NCBI RefSeq assembly: GCF_016613475.2 | Contig: NZ_CP071517.1 | Coordinates: 372,001 to 436,000 of the forward strand | Source of the DNA: Lysobacter arenosi | GTDB taxonomy: Bacteria; Pseudomonadota; Gammaproteobacteria; Xanthomonadales; Xanthomonadaceae | Direction of reading: 5' to 3' | DNA length: 64,000 bases | Shown here: in pieces, positions 1 through 8,497 of the stretch | How the letters are laid out: each line of letters begins with the position of its first letter | How positions within the stretch are numbered: position 1 is the first letter of the stretch | Notes under the pieces: model-generated | Databases searched by the model: none | Told to the model about the DNA's origin: nothing | What the model saw: only the letters and a program-made list of their open reading frames with translations | Translations under genes and position numbers: made by a program

Positions 1-1718
1 AGCACCTGGCTGCGGCCTATTCGGACCTGCCCGGGCTGACCGCGTGGTTGACCCGCCTGGGTACCGTCGTCGGCGGCAACCATGCCTTTGCCGTACGCCT
101 GCCGTTCGTGTTGATCGCCGCGCTGGTGCCGTGCCTGATGGTGCGCATAGCCGCACGCGAGTTCGGTGCGCGTGCCGGCTGGCTGGCCGGTTGCTTCACA
201 TTGCTGTTGCCACTGGCCGGAACCCTGGGCGTGATGGCGCTGCCGGATGCGGCGATGGCACTGGCGACGCTGTTGTGCGTCGATGCCGGTGCGCGCCTGC
301 TGCGTCAGGTCAGTCCCGAGGTCGCGCTTGAACTCGCCGTCGGCCTGGCCTTGGGCGCGTTGTGCCATTACCGCTTCATTGCCGTCATCGGCGTGGGATT
401 CATCGCCCTGGCGATGATCGAGGAAGGTCGCCGCGCGCTGCGCGACGTACGCGTGCTGGTGGCGATCGCGTTCGGTGCATCGGCGTGGGCGCCGCTGGTG
501 GCCTGGAACCTCGACAACTCCGATGCCGGCTTGCGCTTCCAGCTGGTCGATCGCCATCCGTGGGCCTTCCACGCCGACGCGGTCTGGTTCATCGCGGTCC
601 AGGCCCTGCTGGTTACGCCACTGCTGTTCGCCGCGCTGGCCGTCGCCGCGCGCAGGGGGCTGACGAGCGCGGCCGCGCCGGAGCGTTACTTCGCGCTGCT
701 CGGCGCCGGCGTGGTCCTGGGGTTCTTCGCCCTCGGGTTTTTCGCCGATACCGAGCGCGTCAGTTTCCACTGGCCGCTGCCCGGTTACCTGGCGCTGCTG
801 CCGCTGCTGCCTGCGGTGCTATGGCGCTGGCCGCGTGGCTGGCAGGTCGCTACCGCATGGCTGGCCGGGCTGGGGCTGGTGGCCAACCTGGGCTACTACC
901 TGGCCGTGTCGCAGCCGGGCCTGCGCGAGCGCAATGCGGCGGAGAAGTGGTATCCGAGCAACTTCTCGGGCTGGGAGCCACTGGCACAGGCGGTACGTGC
1001 GCGCCTGGCGACGATGCCGGCCGGTACGCGCGTGGTCGCCGACAACTTCAAGATCGGCGCCGAACTGGGTTTTGCCATGGGCGATGCGCGTATCGCCGTG
1101 CTCGACCACCCCATCAACCACAAGCACGGCCGTGCGCCGCAGCTGCGGCTTTGGGGGCTACAAAGCGCAGGCCGCACCGACTGGGGCGGGCAGCCGGTGC
1201 TGCTCGTGGTGGGTGCGACCGAGATCAAGTACCGCGACCTGCTCCAGCGTTACCACGACCTGTGCACGATGGCTGGCCCGTTGCCGCCACCTGAAGTGCT
1301 GAACATCGACCATGGTCGCCAGCGCTTCATGCTGTTCGCGATGGATGGAAGCCGGGTGCACGGTGACTGCACGACACCGGCGATGGCATGGGTCGATACG
1401 CCGGTGGCCGACGCGCGCGTTGGCCAACGCTTCCACGTCGATGGCTGGGCGTTCAAGGACGGCGTCGGCCTGGCCGGCATCGAGGTCACCCTCGATGGTC
1501 AGGTCGTCGCCCAGGCGCAGTACGGGCGCGTGTTCCAGGGGCTGCGGAATGTGTGGCCGCAATCAAGCGATCCGCAGCATCCGAATGTGGGCTTCAGTGC
1601 CGAGGTCATCCTGACGCCAGGAACGTTCTCGCCGGGCCGGCATTGGCTTGGCTTGCGTCTGCGTGGGCGCGACGGCAGCGAAGAGACCTGGGCCGAGCGG
1701 CCGATCCTGGTCGAGTGA
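1..1718 (+). CDS. GT39/ArnT-like membrane glycosyltransferase, 5' end outside window
   Basis: The open frame runs from the first bases of the window, so the start codon lies upstream. The first visible residues, HLAAYSDLPGLTAWLTRLGT, match the conserved acidic loop of dolichyl-phosphate-mannose mannosyltransferase (GT39/PMT_2) family proteins, which move a sugar from a polyprenyl-phosphate donor at the periplasmic face of the inner membrane. About eight hydrophobic segments follow over roughly 280 residues. A soluble part comes next, and the last ~100 residues (from about VDTPVADARVGQRFHVDGWAF) look like an appended beta-sandwich domain. That C-terminal part is unusual for ArnT itself. The acceptor (lipid A, exopolysaccharide or protein) cannot be told from the sequence. 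Confidence 0.75.
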   Translation, partial: HLAAAYSDLPGLTAWLTRLGTVVGGNHAFAVRLPFVLIAALVPCLMVRIAAREFGARAGWLAGCFTLLLPLAGTLGVMALPDAAMALATLLCVDAGARLLRQVSPEVALELAVGLALGALCHYRFIAVIGVGFIALAMIEEGRRALRDVRVLVAIAFGASAWAPLVAWNLDNSDAGLRFQLVDRHPWAFHADAVWFIAVQALLVTPLLFAALAVAARRGLTSAAAPERYFALLGAGVVLGFFALGFFADTERVSFHWPLPGYLALLPLLPAVLWRWPRGWQVATAWLAGLGLVANLGYYLAVSQPGLRERNAAEKWYPSNFSGWEPLAQAVRARLATMPAGTRVVADNFKIGAELGFAMGDARIAVLDHPINHKHGRAPQLRLWGLQSAGRTDWGGQPVLLVVGATEIKYRDLLQRYHDLCTMAGPLPPPEVLNIDHGRQRFMLFAMDGSRVHGDCTTPAMAWVDTPVADARVGQRFHVDGWAFKDGVGLAGIEVTLDGQVVAQAQYGRVFQGLRNVWPQSSDPQHPNVGFSAEVILTPGTFSPGRHWLGLRLRGRDGSEETWAERPILVE

Positions 1719-1749
1719 CCTTGCCTGACCGTGACCGCGGCGGCCGGGA

Positions 1750-2328
1750 TCAGGGCAGTTCGAACCCGGCCTCGCGCAGCAGCCGTGCGGTGGCGATCAG
1801 CGGCAGGCCGATCAGTGCGGTCGGGTCGCGGTTGTCGATGGCTTCGAACAGGCTGATGCCCAGGCCCTCGGATTTGAAGCTGCCGGCGCAGTCGAAGGGC
1901 AGCTCGGCATCGACGTAGCGCTCGATCTGGGCGGCGTCCAGGTTGCGGAACTTCACGACCGTATGGTCGAGCGCCTGCAGTGGCTGATGCCCGGCCTTCA
2001 TCACGCACACGCCGGTGTGGAACTGGACATTGCGACCGGACATGCCGGTCAGCTGGTCGATGGCCGCCTGGCGACCGCCGGGCTTGCCCAGCGGCCGGCC
2101 GTCGAACTCGGCGACCTGGTCGGAGCCGATGACCCAGGCGTCGGGGTGGAGCGCGGCCACGGCGGCGGCCTTGGCCTGGGCCAGCCGGCGGGCGAGGGCG
2201 ACAGGCGCTTCCCCGGGCAGGGGGGTCTCGTCGCTGTCGGGCCGGGCGGTGTCGAACGGCAGGCGCAGGCGCGACAGCAGTTCACGGCGGTAGACCGAGG
2301 TCGACGCCAGGATCAGGAGGGCGGGCAC
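1750..2328 (-). CDS. yceF: Maf-family nucleotide pyrophosphatase (YceF type)
   Basis: Maf proteins hydrolyse non-canonical or methylated nucleoside triphosphates to the monophosphate; the YceF subgroup prefers 7-methyl-GTP. The 192-residue product starts MPALLILASTSVYRRELLSRL, the typical nucleotide-binding N-terminus, followed by DSDETP and VIGSDQV with the catalytic acidic residues. The subgroup call rests on position: yceF lies next to yceD-rpmF in enterobacteria, and the same genes flank it here. The start is a GTG at 2328, 11 bp after the stop of the small membrane gene upstream. The open frame continues further upstream, but that extension is arginine- and proline-rich noise overlapping the neighbouring gene. 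Confidence 0.88.
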   Translation of the reverse strand: MPALLILASTSVYRRELLSRLRLPFDTARPDSDETPLPGEAPVALARRLAQAKAAAVAALHPDAWVIGSDQVAEFDGRPLGKPGGRQAAIDQLTGMSGRNVQFHTGVCVMKAGHQPLQALDHTVVKFRNLDAAQIERYVDAELPFDCAGSFKSEGLGISLFEAIDNRDPTALIGLPLIATARLLREAGFELP

Positions 2329-2339
2329 GGCGGCAAGGC

Positions 2340-2696
2340 TCAGGCCAGGGGCGACCGGGCGCGCTCGATCAGGGATAATTGCTGGTCGATCCGGTCGCGA
2401 GCTGCGTCTATCGAGCTGCGAACTTCGGCCAACTGGCTGAGACTGGCGTCGCGGCCATGGTCGCGCAGCCACAGCCGCTGGCGCAGCATCTCGCGCATGG
2501 CATCGCCTACCGGGTCGTTGCCGCCGTTGCCGGCCACCGCCTCGATCTCGGCCCGGGCCAGCCGCAGCCGGTCCTCGAGGGCGTCGGCGGCGTCCAGGAC
2601 CTCGCGGACCGCGCGTTCGCGGCGTCCCGGGCGGACCCAGGCGAACAGTGCCGCGATCGCCAGGGAGGACAGCAGCAGGAGCAGGACGATGGTCAC
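2340..2696 (-). CDS. small single-pass membrane protein, unknown function
   Basis: I do not recognise a named family. The 118-residue product has one N-terminal membrane segment (MTIVLLLLLSSLAIAALFAW) followed by a positively charged stretch and a long, highly charged helical region rich in Arg, Glu and Ala that is likely coiled coil on the cytoplasmic side. It ends 11 bp before yceF, so the two are probably co-transcribed. It is divergent from yceD. Confidence 0.6.
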   Translation of the reverse strand: MTIVLLLLLSSLAIAALFAWVRPGRRERAVREVLDAADALEDRLRLARAEIEAVAGNGGNDPVGDAMREMLRQRLWLRDHGRDASLSQLAEVRSSIDAARDRIDQQLSLIERARSPLA

Positions 2697-2807
2697 GGGC
2701 GCGGTCGATTGAACGGAATTGGACCGCAGTTTGAGGCCGCGACGGCGGACCCCGCAATCGTCGCCGACGAGCGGGGCGGCGCTGCTCGCCGGCTGGCCAG
2801 TTCAGGT

Positions 2808-2836
2808 TTGACAGAGGTAGTCGCTATCTCTAACAT
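2808..2836 (+). promoter_or_regulatory. sigma-70-type promoter of yceD-rpmF
   Basis: A perfect TTGACA (2808-2813) is followed after exactly 17 bp by TAACAT (2831-2836). The predicted transcription start near 2843 leaves only about 4 nt before the yceD ATG at 2847, so the message would be leaderless or nearly so. No start site has been mapped; the call rests on sequence match alone. Confidence 0.7.
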
Positions 2837-2846
2837 TCCGCAGCTT

Positions 2847-3365
2847 ATGTCAGCCGACCTGCCCGGGATTCTTGATGCATGGCGCATGGTGGCGACACGG
2901 CGCGGCCTGGAAGGGCGTGTGCCGTTGTCATCGCTGACGCGGCTGCGGAACAGTCTGGTCGACACCGAAGGTGAGGTTCGCTTTGCGCTCGAGTTCGACT
3001 CCGACGCGCTGCGGGTGCCTTATGTCGAACTGCGAATCGATGCCGAGCTGCCGCTGACCTGTCAGCGCAGCCTGCAGCGGTTCCTGTACCCGGTGAACAT
3101 CGTGCAGCGCCTTGGCCTGATCCGTGATGAAGCGGACGAGGCGGCGCTGCCGGAAGGATACGAGCCGTTGCTGGTGCCGGAAGATGGCCAGCTGCGGACC
3201 GTCGAGCTGGTCGAGGACGAGTTGATCCTGGCCGTTCCGGTCGTGCCGATAATGCCCGGCACGGAGGCGGTGGAGCGCGACTGGCCGGCGACCGAGCAGG
3301 CCGAAGAGCCGGAGCGCGTGAACCCGTTCGCTGCGCTGTCGGCATTGAAGAAACAATCGAACTGA
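2847..3365 (+). CDS. yceD: YceD/DUF177 family protein, 23S rRNA accumulation factor
   Basis: YceD (DUF177) is required for normal 23S rRNA accumulation in E. coli and plants, and is almost always encoded immediately before rpmF, as here with a 19 bp gap. The 172-residue product starts [19 protein letters not shown] and ends with the family's acidic tail followed by [11 protein letters not shown]. The usual pattern of a conserved central Cys ([15 protein letters not shown]) is present. The ATG at 2847 is chosen because it fits family length and lies directly downstream of a strong promoter. Confidence 0.9.
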   Translation: MSADLPGILDAWRMVATRRGLEGRVPLSSLTRLRNSLVDTEGEVRFALEFDSDALRVPYVELRIDAELPLTCQRSLQRFLYPVNIVQRLGLIRDEADEAALPEGYEPLLVPEDGQLRTVELVEDELILAVPVVPIMPGTEAVERDWPATEQAEEPERVNPFAALSALKKQSN

Positions 3366-3384
3366 GTTTTTTTGGAGCAAGACC

Positions 3385-3579
3385 ATGGCTGTTCAGAAGT
3401 CCCGCGTTTCCCCGTCCAAGCGTGGCATGCGCCGTTCGCACGATGCGCTGTCCGCAAAGCAGCTGGCGACCGACCCGACCACCGGCGAGACCCACCTGCG
3501 TCACCACGTCACCGCTGACGGTTACTACCGCGGCAAGAAGGTGATCGACACCAAGTCCAAGGTTGCTGACGAAGAGTAA
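3385..3579 (+). CDS. rpmF: 50S ribosomal protein L32
   Basis: The 64-residue product begins [20 protein letters not shown], the diagnostic L32 N-terminus. It is a component of the large ribosomal subunit. A GGAG ribosome-binding site lies about 8 nt before the ATG. It is in the expected place between yceD and the fab genes. The 162 bp between rpmF and fabH contain no plsX, which sits at this point in E. coli. Confidence 0.98.
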   Translation: MAVQKSRVSPSKRGMRRSHDALSAKQLATDPTTGETHLRHHVTADGYYRGKKVIDTKSKVADEE

Positions 3580-3747
3580 GCTCTTCGCTCACCGTCGCGC
3601 CGCGCGCAGCCCCTGGCTCGCGCGGCCGCCGCACAGCCTGGACTGTCGGAACCGTAAGGGTTCAGCGCGCTCAGCGGCCATCGCGGCGGTGCCTCTCCGT
3701 CGGCATGGCCGTCGGAGCCCAGACAACGGCTGTGCAGCGGAGTGGCG

Positions 3748-4728
3748 ATGACGCAACAGATTTATTCCCGCATCGCGGGAACCGGCAGCTACCTTCCCGA
3801 GAAGGTGCTGACCAACGACGACCTGGCCAAGTTCATCGACACGAGCGATGAATGGATTGCTGCGCGCACGGGCATCCGTGAGCGTCATGTCGCCGCCGAA
3901 GGCGAGTTCACCAGCGACCTGGCCTACCACGCCTCCGTGCGCGCACTGGAAGCGGCCGGCGTCGATGCCAAGGATCTCGACCTGATCGTGGTCGGCACGA
4001 CCACGCCGGACCTGATTTTCCCCTCGACCGCCTGCCTGCTCCAGCACCGCATCGGTGCCGGCGGCTGCGCCGCGTTCGACGTCAACGCTGCCTGCTCGGG
4101 CTTCATCTACGCGCTGACGGTGGCCGACAAGTTCATCCGTTCCGGCGCCGCCAAGACGGTGCTGGTCGTCGGTGCCGAAACCCTGACCCGCATGCTCGAC
4201 TGGAGCGATCGCTCCACCTGCGTGCTGTTCGGCGACGGCGCCGGTGCGGTCGTGCTCAAGGCCGACACCGAAACCGGCATCCTCAGCACGCACATGCACG
4301 CCGACGGCGGCAAGAAGGAATTGCTGTGGAATCCGGTGGGCGTCTCGGTCGGCTTCAAGCCCGACGAGCCCAATGCCGGCGTCAAGGTGCTGATGACCGG
4401 CAACGAGGTCTTCAAGCACGCGGTCAAGGCACTGGACTCGGTGGTCGAAGAAACGCTCGAGGCCAATGGTCTGGATCGCCACGACATCGACTGGCTGATT
4501 CCGCACCAGGCCAACCTGCGCATCATCGAAGCCACGGCCAAGCGCCTGGACATGCCGATGGACCGCGTGATCGTCACCGTCGACAAGCACGGCAACACGT
4601 CGTCGGGTTCGGTGCCGCTGGCGCTGGACGAGGCGGTGCGCTCCGGTCGCGTCCAGCGTGGTCAGCTGGTGCTGCTTGAGGCCTTCGGTGGCGGCTTCAC
4701 CTGGGGCTCGGCGCTGCTGCGTTACTGA
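3748..4728 (+). CDS. fabH: beta-ketoacyl-ACP synthase III
   Basis: FabH condenses acetyl-CoA with malonyl-ACP to start fatty-acid synthesis. The 326-residue product has the catalytic triad in context: Cys116 in NAACSGF, His in IPHQAN near 250 and Asn in GNTSSGS near 280. An in-frame GTG lies 6 nt upstream, but a GGAG at 3739-3742 is best placed for the ATG at 3748. The gene is followed by a hairpin with a T-rich tail, so it may form a unit with yceD-rpmF separate from fabD onward. Confidence 0.96.
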   Translation: MTQQIYSRIAGTGSYLPEKVLTNDDLAKFIDTSDEWIAARTGIRERHVAAEGEFTSDLAYHASVRALEAAGVDAKDLDLIVVGTTTPDLIFPSTACLLQHRIGAGGCAAFDVNAACSGFIYALTVADKFIRSGAAKTVLVVGAETLTRMLDWSDRSTCVLFGDGAGAVVLKADTETGILSTHMHADGGKKELLWNPVGVSVGFKPDEPNAGVKVLMTGNEVFKHAVKALDSVVEETLEANGLDRHDIDWLIPHQANLRIIEATAKRLDMPMDRVIVTVDKHGNTSSGSVPLALDEAVRSGRVQRGQLVLLEAFGGGFTWGSALLRY

Positions 4729-4771
4729 GCCGTTCCGCGCTTCACGACCGGGTGCCATTCGCGCATCCGCG

Positions 4772-4808
4772 ACGCCTCCGCTGGCAGCCAGCGGGGGCGT
4801 TTTCGTTT
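4772..4808 (+). terminator. rho-independent terminator after fabH
   Basis: A GC-rich stem of about 12 bp with one mismatch (CCGCTGG, CAG loop, CCAGCGG core) is followed by TTTTCGTTT. It lies 44 bp after the fabH stop and would separate the rpmF-fabH transcript from fabD-fabG. Confidence 0.7.
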
Positions 4809-4847
4809 GTGGCGTGTGAGGCCCCGCGTGAGGCCCGTGCAAACTCC

Positions 4848-4895
4848 AGTACATACAGGCCCGTACAGACGTACTAGAGCAAACACTCGTATCAT
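4848..4895 (+). promoter_or_regulatory. putative promoter/operator region upstream of fabD
   Basis: Between the terminator and fabD, GTAC occurs three times (4849, 4863, 4871), with AGTAC at 4848-4852 and GTACT at 4871-4875 forming an inverted pair. Just downstream a TATCAT at 4890-4895 could serve as a -10 box; no convincing -35 is visible. A dedicated regulator of fatty-acid synthesis could bind here, but this is speculation from symmetry alone. Confidence 0.3.
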
Positions 4896-4924
4896 GCGCA
4901 TTCTTTGTCGCAAGGCCTTCACGC

Positions 4925-5887
4925 GTGACCGCAACCCCCCACACCGATTCGACCCTGGCGTTCGTGTTCCCGGGCCAGGGTTCGCAGTCGCTCGGCATGC
5001 TGGCCGAACTGGGCGAACTGCACCCGATCATCCGCGAGGCGTTCGCCGAAGCCAGCGATGGCGCCGGCGTCGACCTCTGGGCGCTCAGCCAGGGCGGCCC
5101 GGAAGAAATGCTCAACCGCACCGAGTACACGCAGCCGGCGCTTCTCGCCGCTGGCGCGGCGGTGTGGCGCCTGTGGCAGCAGCGTGGCGGCGCCATGCCG
5201 GCGTTGCTGTCGGGTCACAGCCTGGGTGAATACACCGCGCTGATCGCGGCCGGTTCGCTGTCGCTGAAGGATGCCGCCCACCTGGTGCGCCTGCGCGGCC
5301 AGCTGATGCAGGAAGCCGCCCCGGCCGGTACCGGCGCAATGGCCGCCGTGCTCGGCGCCGACGACGCGCTGGTGCAGGAAGTCTGCGCGAGCGTGTCGGG
5401 CACCACCGTCGTGGTTCCCGCCAACTACAACTCGCCTCGCCAGATCGTCATCGGCGGCCACGCCGACGCCGTCGACAAGGCCATGGCCGTGCTCGGCGAG
5501 CGTGGCGTGCGCAAGATGGTCAAGCTGGCGGTCAGCGTGCCTTCGCACACGCCGCTGATGCGCGAAGCCGCCAACCGCCTGGCTGAAGCCATGGCGGGCA
5601 TGGCATGGCATGCGCCGAAGCTGCCGGTGGTGCAGAACGTCGACGCCGGTATCCACGCGAGTGTGGATGCCATCCGCGATGCGCTCGTGCGCCAGCTGTA
5701 TCTGCCGGTACAGTGGACCGGCTGCGTGCAGGCGCTGGCGGCCAAGGGCGTCACCCGTATCGCCGAATGCGGCCCGGGCAAGGTCCTCGCCGGCCTGGTC
5801 AAGCGCATCGACAAGACGCTCGACGGACGCGCGCTCGGCACGCCCGGCGAGTTCGAAACCGCAATCGAAGAATGGAACAAGGCATGA
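4925..5887 (+). CDS. fabD: malonyl-CoA:ACP transacylase
   Basis: FabD loads malonyl groups from CoA to ACP. The 320-residue product shows FVFPGQGSQSLGM at the N-terminus, the nucleophile elbow GHSLGE with Ser99, and the conserved His in SVPSHTPLM near 207. The start is GTG at 4925. The stop overlaps the fabG ATG by 4 bp (ATGA), indicating translational coupling. It has its own upstream region after the fabH terminator. Confidence 0.96.
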   Translation: MTATPHTDSTLAFVFPGQGSQSLGMLAELGELHPIIREAFAEASDGAGVDLWALSQGGPEEMLNRTEYTQPALLAAGAAVWRLWQQRGGAMPALLSGHSLGEYTALIAAGSLSLKDAAHLVRLRGQLMQEAAPAGTGAMAAVLGADDALVQEVCASVSGTTVVVPANYNSPRQIVIGGHADAVDKAMAVLGERGVRKMVKLAVSVPSHTPLMREAANRLAEAMAGMAWHAPKLPVVQNVDAGIHASVDAIRDALVRQLYLPVQWTGCVQALAAKGVTRIAECGPGKVLAGLVKRIDKTLDGRALGTPGEFETAIEEWNKA

Positions 5888-6630
5888 GCGAGAAACTGCT
5901 GACCGGAGAGATCGCACTGGTCACCGGCGCAAGCCGCGGCATCGGTGCGGCAATCGCCGACGAACTGGCCGCGCAGGGCGCGACCGTCATCGGCACCGCC
6001 ACCTCCGAATCCGGCGCGAAGGCGATCGGCGAGCGCCTGGCGGCGCACGGCGGCCACGGCCGCGTGCTCGACGTCAGTGACGCCGCATCGATCGACGTGT
6101 TGATCGACGGCATCGCCAAGGAGTTCGGCGCGGTCTCGATCCTGGTCAACAACGCCGGCATCACCCGCGACAACCTGCTGATGCGGATGAAGGACGAGGA
6201 CTGGCAGGCCATCCTCGACACCAACCTCACCAGCGTGTTCCGCACCAGCAAGGCGGTCATGCGCGCGATGATGAAGGCGCGCAAGGGCCGCATCATCAAC
6301 ATCGCCTCGGTGATCGGCGTGACCGGCAATGCCGGCCAGGCCAACTATGCGGCGGCCAAGGCCGGCATCATCGCCTTCAGCAAGTCGATGGCCCGGGAAA
6401 TCGGCAGCCGCGGCATCACCGTCAATGTCGTAGCGCCCGGTTTCATCGACACCGACATGACCAAGGCATTGCCGGAAGACGCCAAGAGCGCGATGCTGGG
6501 GCAGATCGCCCTCGGGCGCTTCGGCGAGCCGGCCGACATCGCCCGCGCGGTGGCGTTCCTGGCCGGCCCGTCGGCGGCCTACATCACCGGCGAGACCCTG
6601 CACGTCAACGGTGGCATGTACATGCCGTAA
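5884..6630 (+). CDS. fabG: 3-oxoacyl-ACP reductase
   Basis: FabG is the NADPH-dependent reductase of the fatty-acid elongation cycle. The 248-residue SDR protein has the cofactor motif TGASRGIG (14-21), NNAG (89-92), and the catalytic Ser142, Tyr155 and Lys159. It ends HVNGGMYMP, as expected for FabG. The ATG at 5884 overlaps the fabD stop. A separate promoter for acpP follows downstream. Confidence 0.96.
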   Translation: MSEKLLTGEIALVTGASRGIGAAIADELAAQGATVIGTATSESGAKAIGERLAAHGGHGRVLDVSDAASIDVLIDGIAKEFGAVSILVNNAGITRDNLLMRMKDEDWQAILDTNLTSVFRTSKAVMRAMMKARKGRIINIASVIGVTGNAGQANYAAAKAGIIAFSKSMAREIGSRGITVNVVAPGFIDTDMTKALPEDAKSAMLGQIALGRFGEPADIARAVAFLAGPSAAYITGETLHVNGGMYMP

Positions 6631-6668
6631 GGCCTTGCCGTCGAGGCAATGCTTGCGTTTGTAACCAT

Positions 6669-6696
6669 TTGAAGCAAAAGGGCTTTCGCGTATCCT
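6669..6696 (+). promoter_or_regulatory. candidate sigma-70 promoter for acpP
   Basis: TTGAAG (6669-6674) and TATCCT (6691-6696) are separated by 16 bp, in the 142 bp gap between fabG and acpP. A dedicated acpP promoter is common because ACP is needed in large amounts. Sequence match only. Confidence 0.45.
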
Positions 6697-6772
6697 CGCG
6701 AACGCCTGCGATTCCACCAATGTTCCTTTAGACTATTCCGTCGAATATCCCGTCCGGGAGGAGTGAGTACCC

Positions 6773-7012
6773 ATGAGCAGCATCGAAGAGCGCGTCAAGA
6801 AAATCGTGGTCGAACAGCTGGGCGTCAAGGAAGAAGAAGTCACCAACAACGCTTCGTTCGTCGACGACCTCGGCGCGGACTCGCTCGACACCGTCGAGCT
6901 GGTGATGGCGCTCGAAGAAGAGTTCGAGTGCGAGATTCCGGACGAAGAGGCCGAGAAGATCACCTCGGTGCAGCAGGCCATCGACTACGTGAAGGCTCAC
7001 GTCAAGTCGTAA
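6773..7012 (+). CDS. acpP: acyl carrier protein
   Basis: The 79-residue acidic protein carries growing acyl chains on a phosphopantetheine attached to Ser37 in the motif [11 protein letters not shown] strong GGGAGGAG ribosome-binding site precedes the ATG. It sits between fabG and fabF as in most gammaproteobacteria. Highly acidic helices and length match the family exactly. Confidence 0.98.
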   Translation: MSSIEERVKKIVVEQLGVKEEEVTNNASFVDDLGADSLDTVELVMALEEEFECEIPDEEAEKITSVQQAIDYVKAHVKS

Positions 7013-7066
7013 CCGTGCCCGACGGAAGCGGGCCATCCGGCCGACGCGTTTCCTGCAAAACCAGAC

Positions 7067-7093
7067 CGGGGCCGCATTGCGGCCCCGTGTCTT
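7067..7093 (+). terminator. hairpin between acpP and fabF
   Basis: A perfect 9 bp stem (CGGGGCCGC, ATT loop, GCGGCCCCG) lies 54 bp after the acpP stop. The tail (TGTCTTA) is only weakly T-rich, so partial termination or 3'-end protection of the abundant acpP message is more likely than complete termination. Confidence 0.5.
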
Positions 7094-7140
7094 ATGAGCC
7101 GGTCCATGCGCCGGCGTAGTGTTCGTAGACGGAGTGTTTC

Positions 7141-8391
7141 ATGTCCAATCGCGCCTTCAATCGACGCGTCGTCGTCACCGGCCTCGGCATCGTTTCGCCG
7201 CTCGGCAACGACCTGGCCAGCAGCTGGGATGGCATCGTCAACGGTCGCTCCGGCATCGGTCCGATCACGAACTTCGACGCTTCGGCCTTCACCACGCGCA
7301 TCGCCGGTGAAGTGCGCAACTTCGACGTCACCCAGTGGGTGAGCCCGAAGGACGCCAAGAAGATGGAGGAGTTCATCCATTACGGCGTCGCCGCATCGAT
7401 GATGGCGATCCAGGACGCCGGCATCACCGTCGACGAGTCCAACGCCGAGCGCATCGGTGCGCTGATCGGTTCGGGCATCGGCGGCCTGCTCGGCATCGAA
7501 GAGCAGACCATCAAGTACCACGAAGGCGGCCCGCGCAAGGTCTCGCCGTTCTACGTGCCCAGCACGATCATCAACATGCTGCCTGGCCAGGTCTCGCTGC
7601 TGACCGGCATCAAGGGCCCCAATTTCTCGGCCGTTTCGGCCTGCGCCACCGCCAACCATTCGATCGGCATGGCGATGCGCATGATCCAGTACGGCGACGC
7701 CGACGTGATGGTCGCCGGTGGCGCCGAGCGCGGCTCCTCGCCGACATCGGTCGCCGGCTTCTGCTCGATGAAGGCGATGTCGACGCGCAACGATGACCCG
7801 ACCCGTGCCTCGCGCCCGTGGGACAAGGACCGCGACGGTTTCGTCCTCGGTGACGGCGCCGGCATCCTGATCCTGGAAGAGTACGAGCGCGCCAAGGCAC
7901 GCGGTGCACGCATCTACTGCGAGCTGTCCGGTTTCGGCGCCAGCTCCGACGCCTTCCACATGACCGCCCCGAGCGAGAATGGCGAAGGCCCGGCACGCTG
8001 CATGGTCGCCGCGCTCAACGACGCCGGCGTCAATGCCGACCAGGTCGGTTACCTCAACGCGCACGGCACGTCGACGCCGCTGGGCGACCTGGCCGAAACG
8101 CTGGCGATCAAGCGCGCGCTGGGCGACCACGCCTACAAGACGATGGTCAGCTCCACCAAGTCGATGACCGGCCACCTTCTCGGTGCCGCCGGCGGCGTGG
8201 AGGCGATCTTCTCGGTGCTGGCGCTGCACCACGGCATCATCCCGCCGACCATCAACCTGGACGAAGCGGGCGAGGGCTGCGACCTGGACTACGTGCCCAA
8301 CGTGGCCCGCCAGGCGCAGATCGACGTCGCGGTGTCCAACGGCTTCGGCTTCGGCGGCACCAACGGCACGCTGGTGTTCAAGCGGATCTGA
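7141..8391 (+). CDS. fabF: beta-ketoacyl-ACP synthase II
   Basis: FabF catalyses chain-elongating condensations on malonyl-ACP. The 416-residue product has the nucleophile Cys168 in SAVSACATANH and the two active-site histidines in NAHGTSTPLGD and KSMTGHLLGA, plus the C-terminal glycine-rich NGFGFGGTN. An upstream GGAG fits the ATG at 7141. A terminator with a UUCG loop follows. Confidence 0.96.
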   Translation: MSNRAFNRRVVVTGLGIVSPLGNDLASSWDGIVNGRSGIGPITNFDASAFTTRIAGEVRNFDVTQWVSPKDAKKMEEFIHYGVAASMMAIQDAGITVDESNAERIGALIGSGIGGLLGIEEQTIKYHEGGPRKVSPFYVPSTIINMLPGQVSLLTGIKGPNFSAVSACATANHSIGMAMRMIQYGDADVMVAGGAERGSSPTSVAGFCSMKAMSTRNDDPTRASRPWDKDRDGFVLGDGAGILILEEYERAKARGARIYCELSGFGASSDAFHMTAPSENGEGPARCMVAALNDAGVNADQVGYLNAHGTSTPLGDLAETLAIKRALGDHAYKTMVSSTKSMTGHLLGAAGGVEAIFSVLALHHGIIPPTINLDEAGEGCDLDYVPNVARQAQIDVAVSNGFGFGGTNGTLVFKRI

Positions 8392-8423
8392 CCAAGTTGG
8401 CCTGAGTGTCAATCGGTTACCCC

Positions 8424-8454
8424 ACGATCCCCGCTTCGGCGGGGATCGTTGTTT
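8424..8454 (+). terminator. rho-independent terminator after fabF
   Basis: A 10-11 bp perfect stem (ACGATCCCCGC / GCGGGGATCGT) closed by a TTCG tetraloop is followed by TGTTT. It lies 32 bp past the fabF stop and separates fabF from pabB. Confidence 0.7.
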
Positions 8455-8497
8455 CGGGCACCCCGAAACGCGGCCTAAAACGCGGTCTAATACACGG

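Noticed and set aside
1750..2757. Long N-terminal extension of the Maf protein
   Set aside because: The extension overlaps the upstream membrane gene in another frame and is Arg/Pro-rich without similarity; the GTG at 2328 gives the family length.
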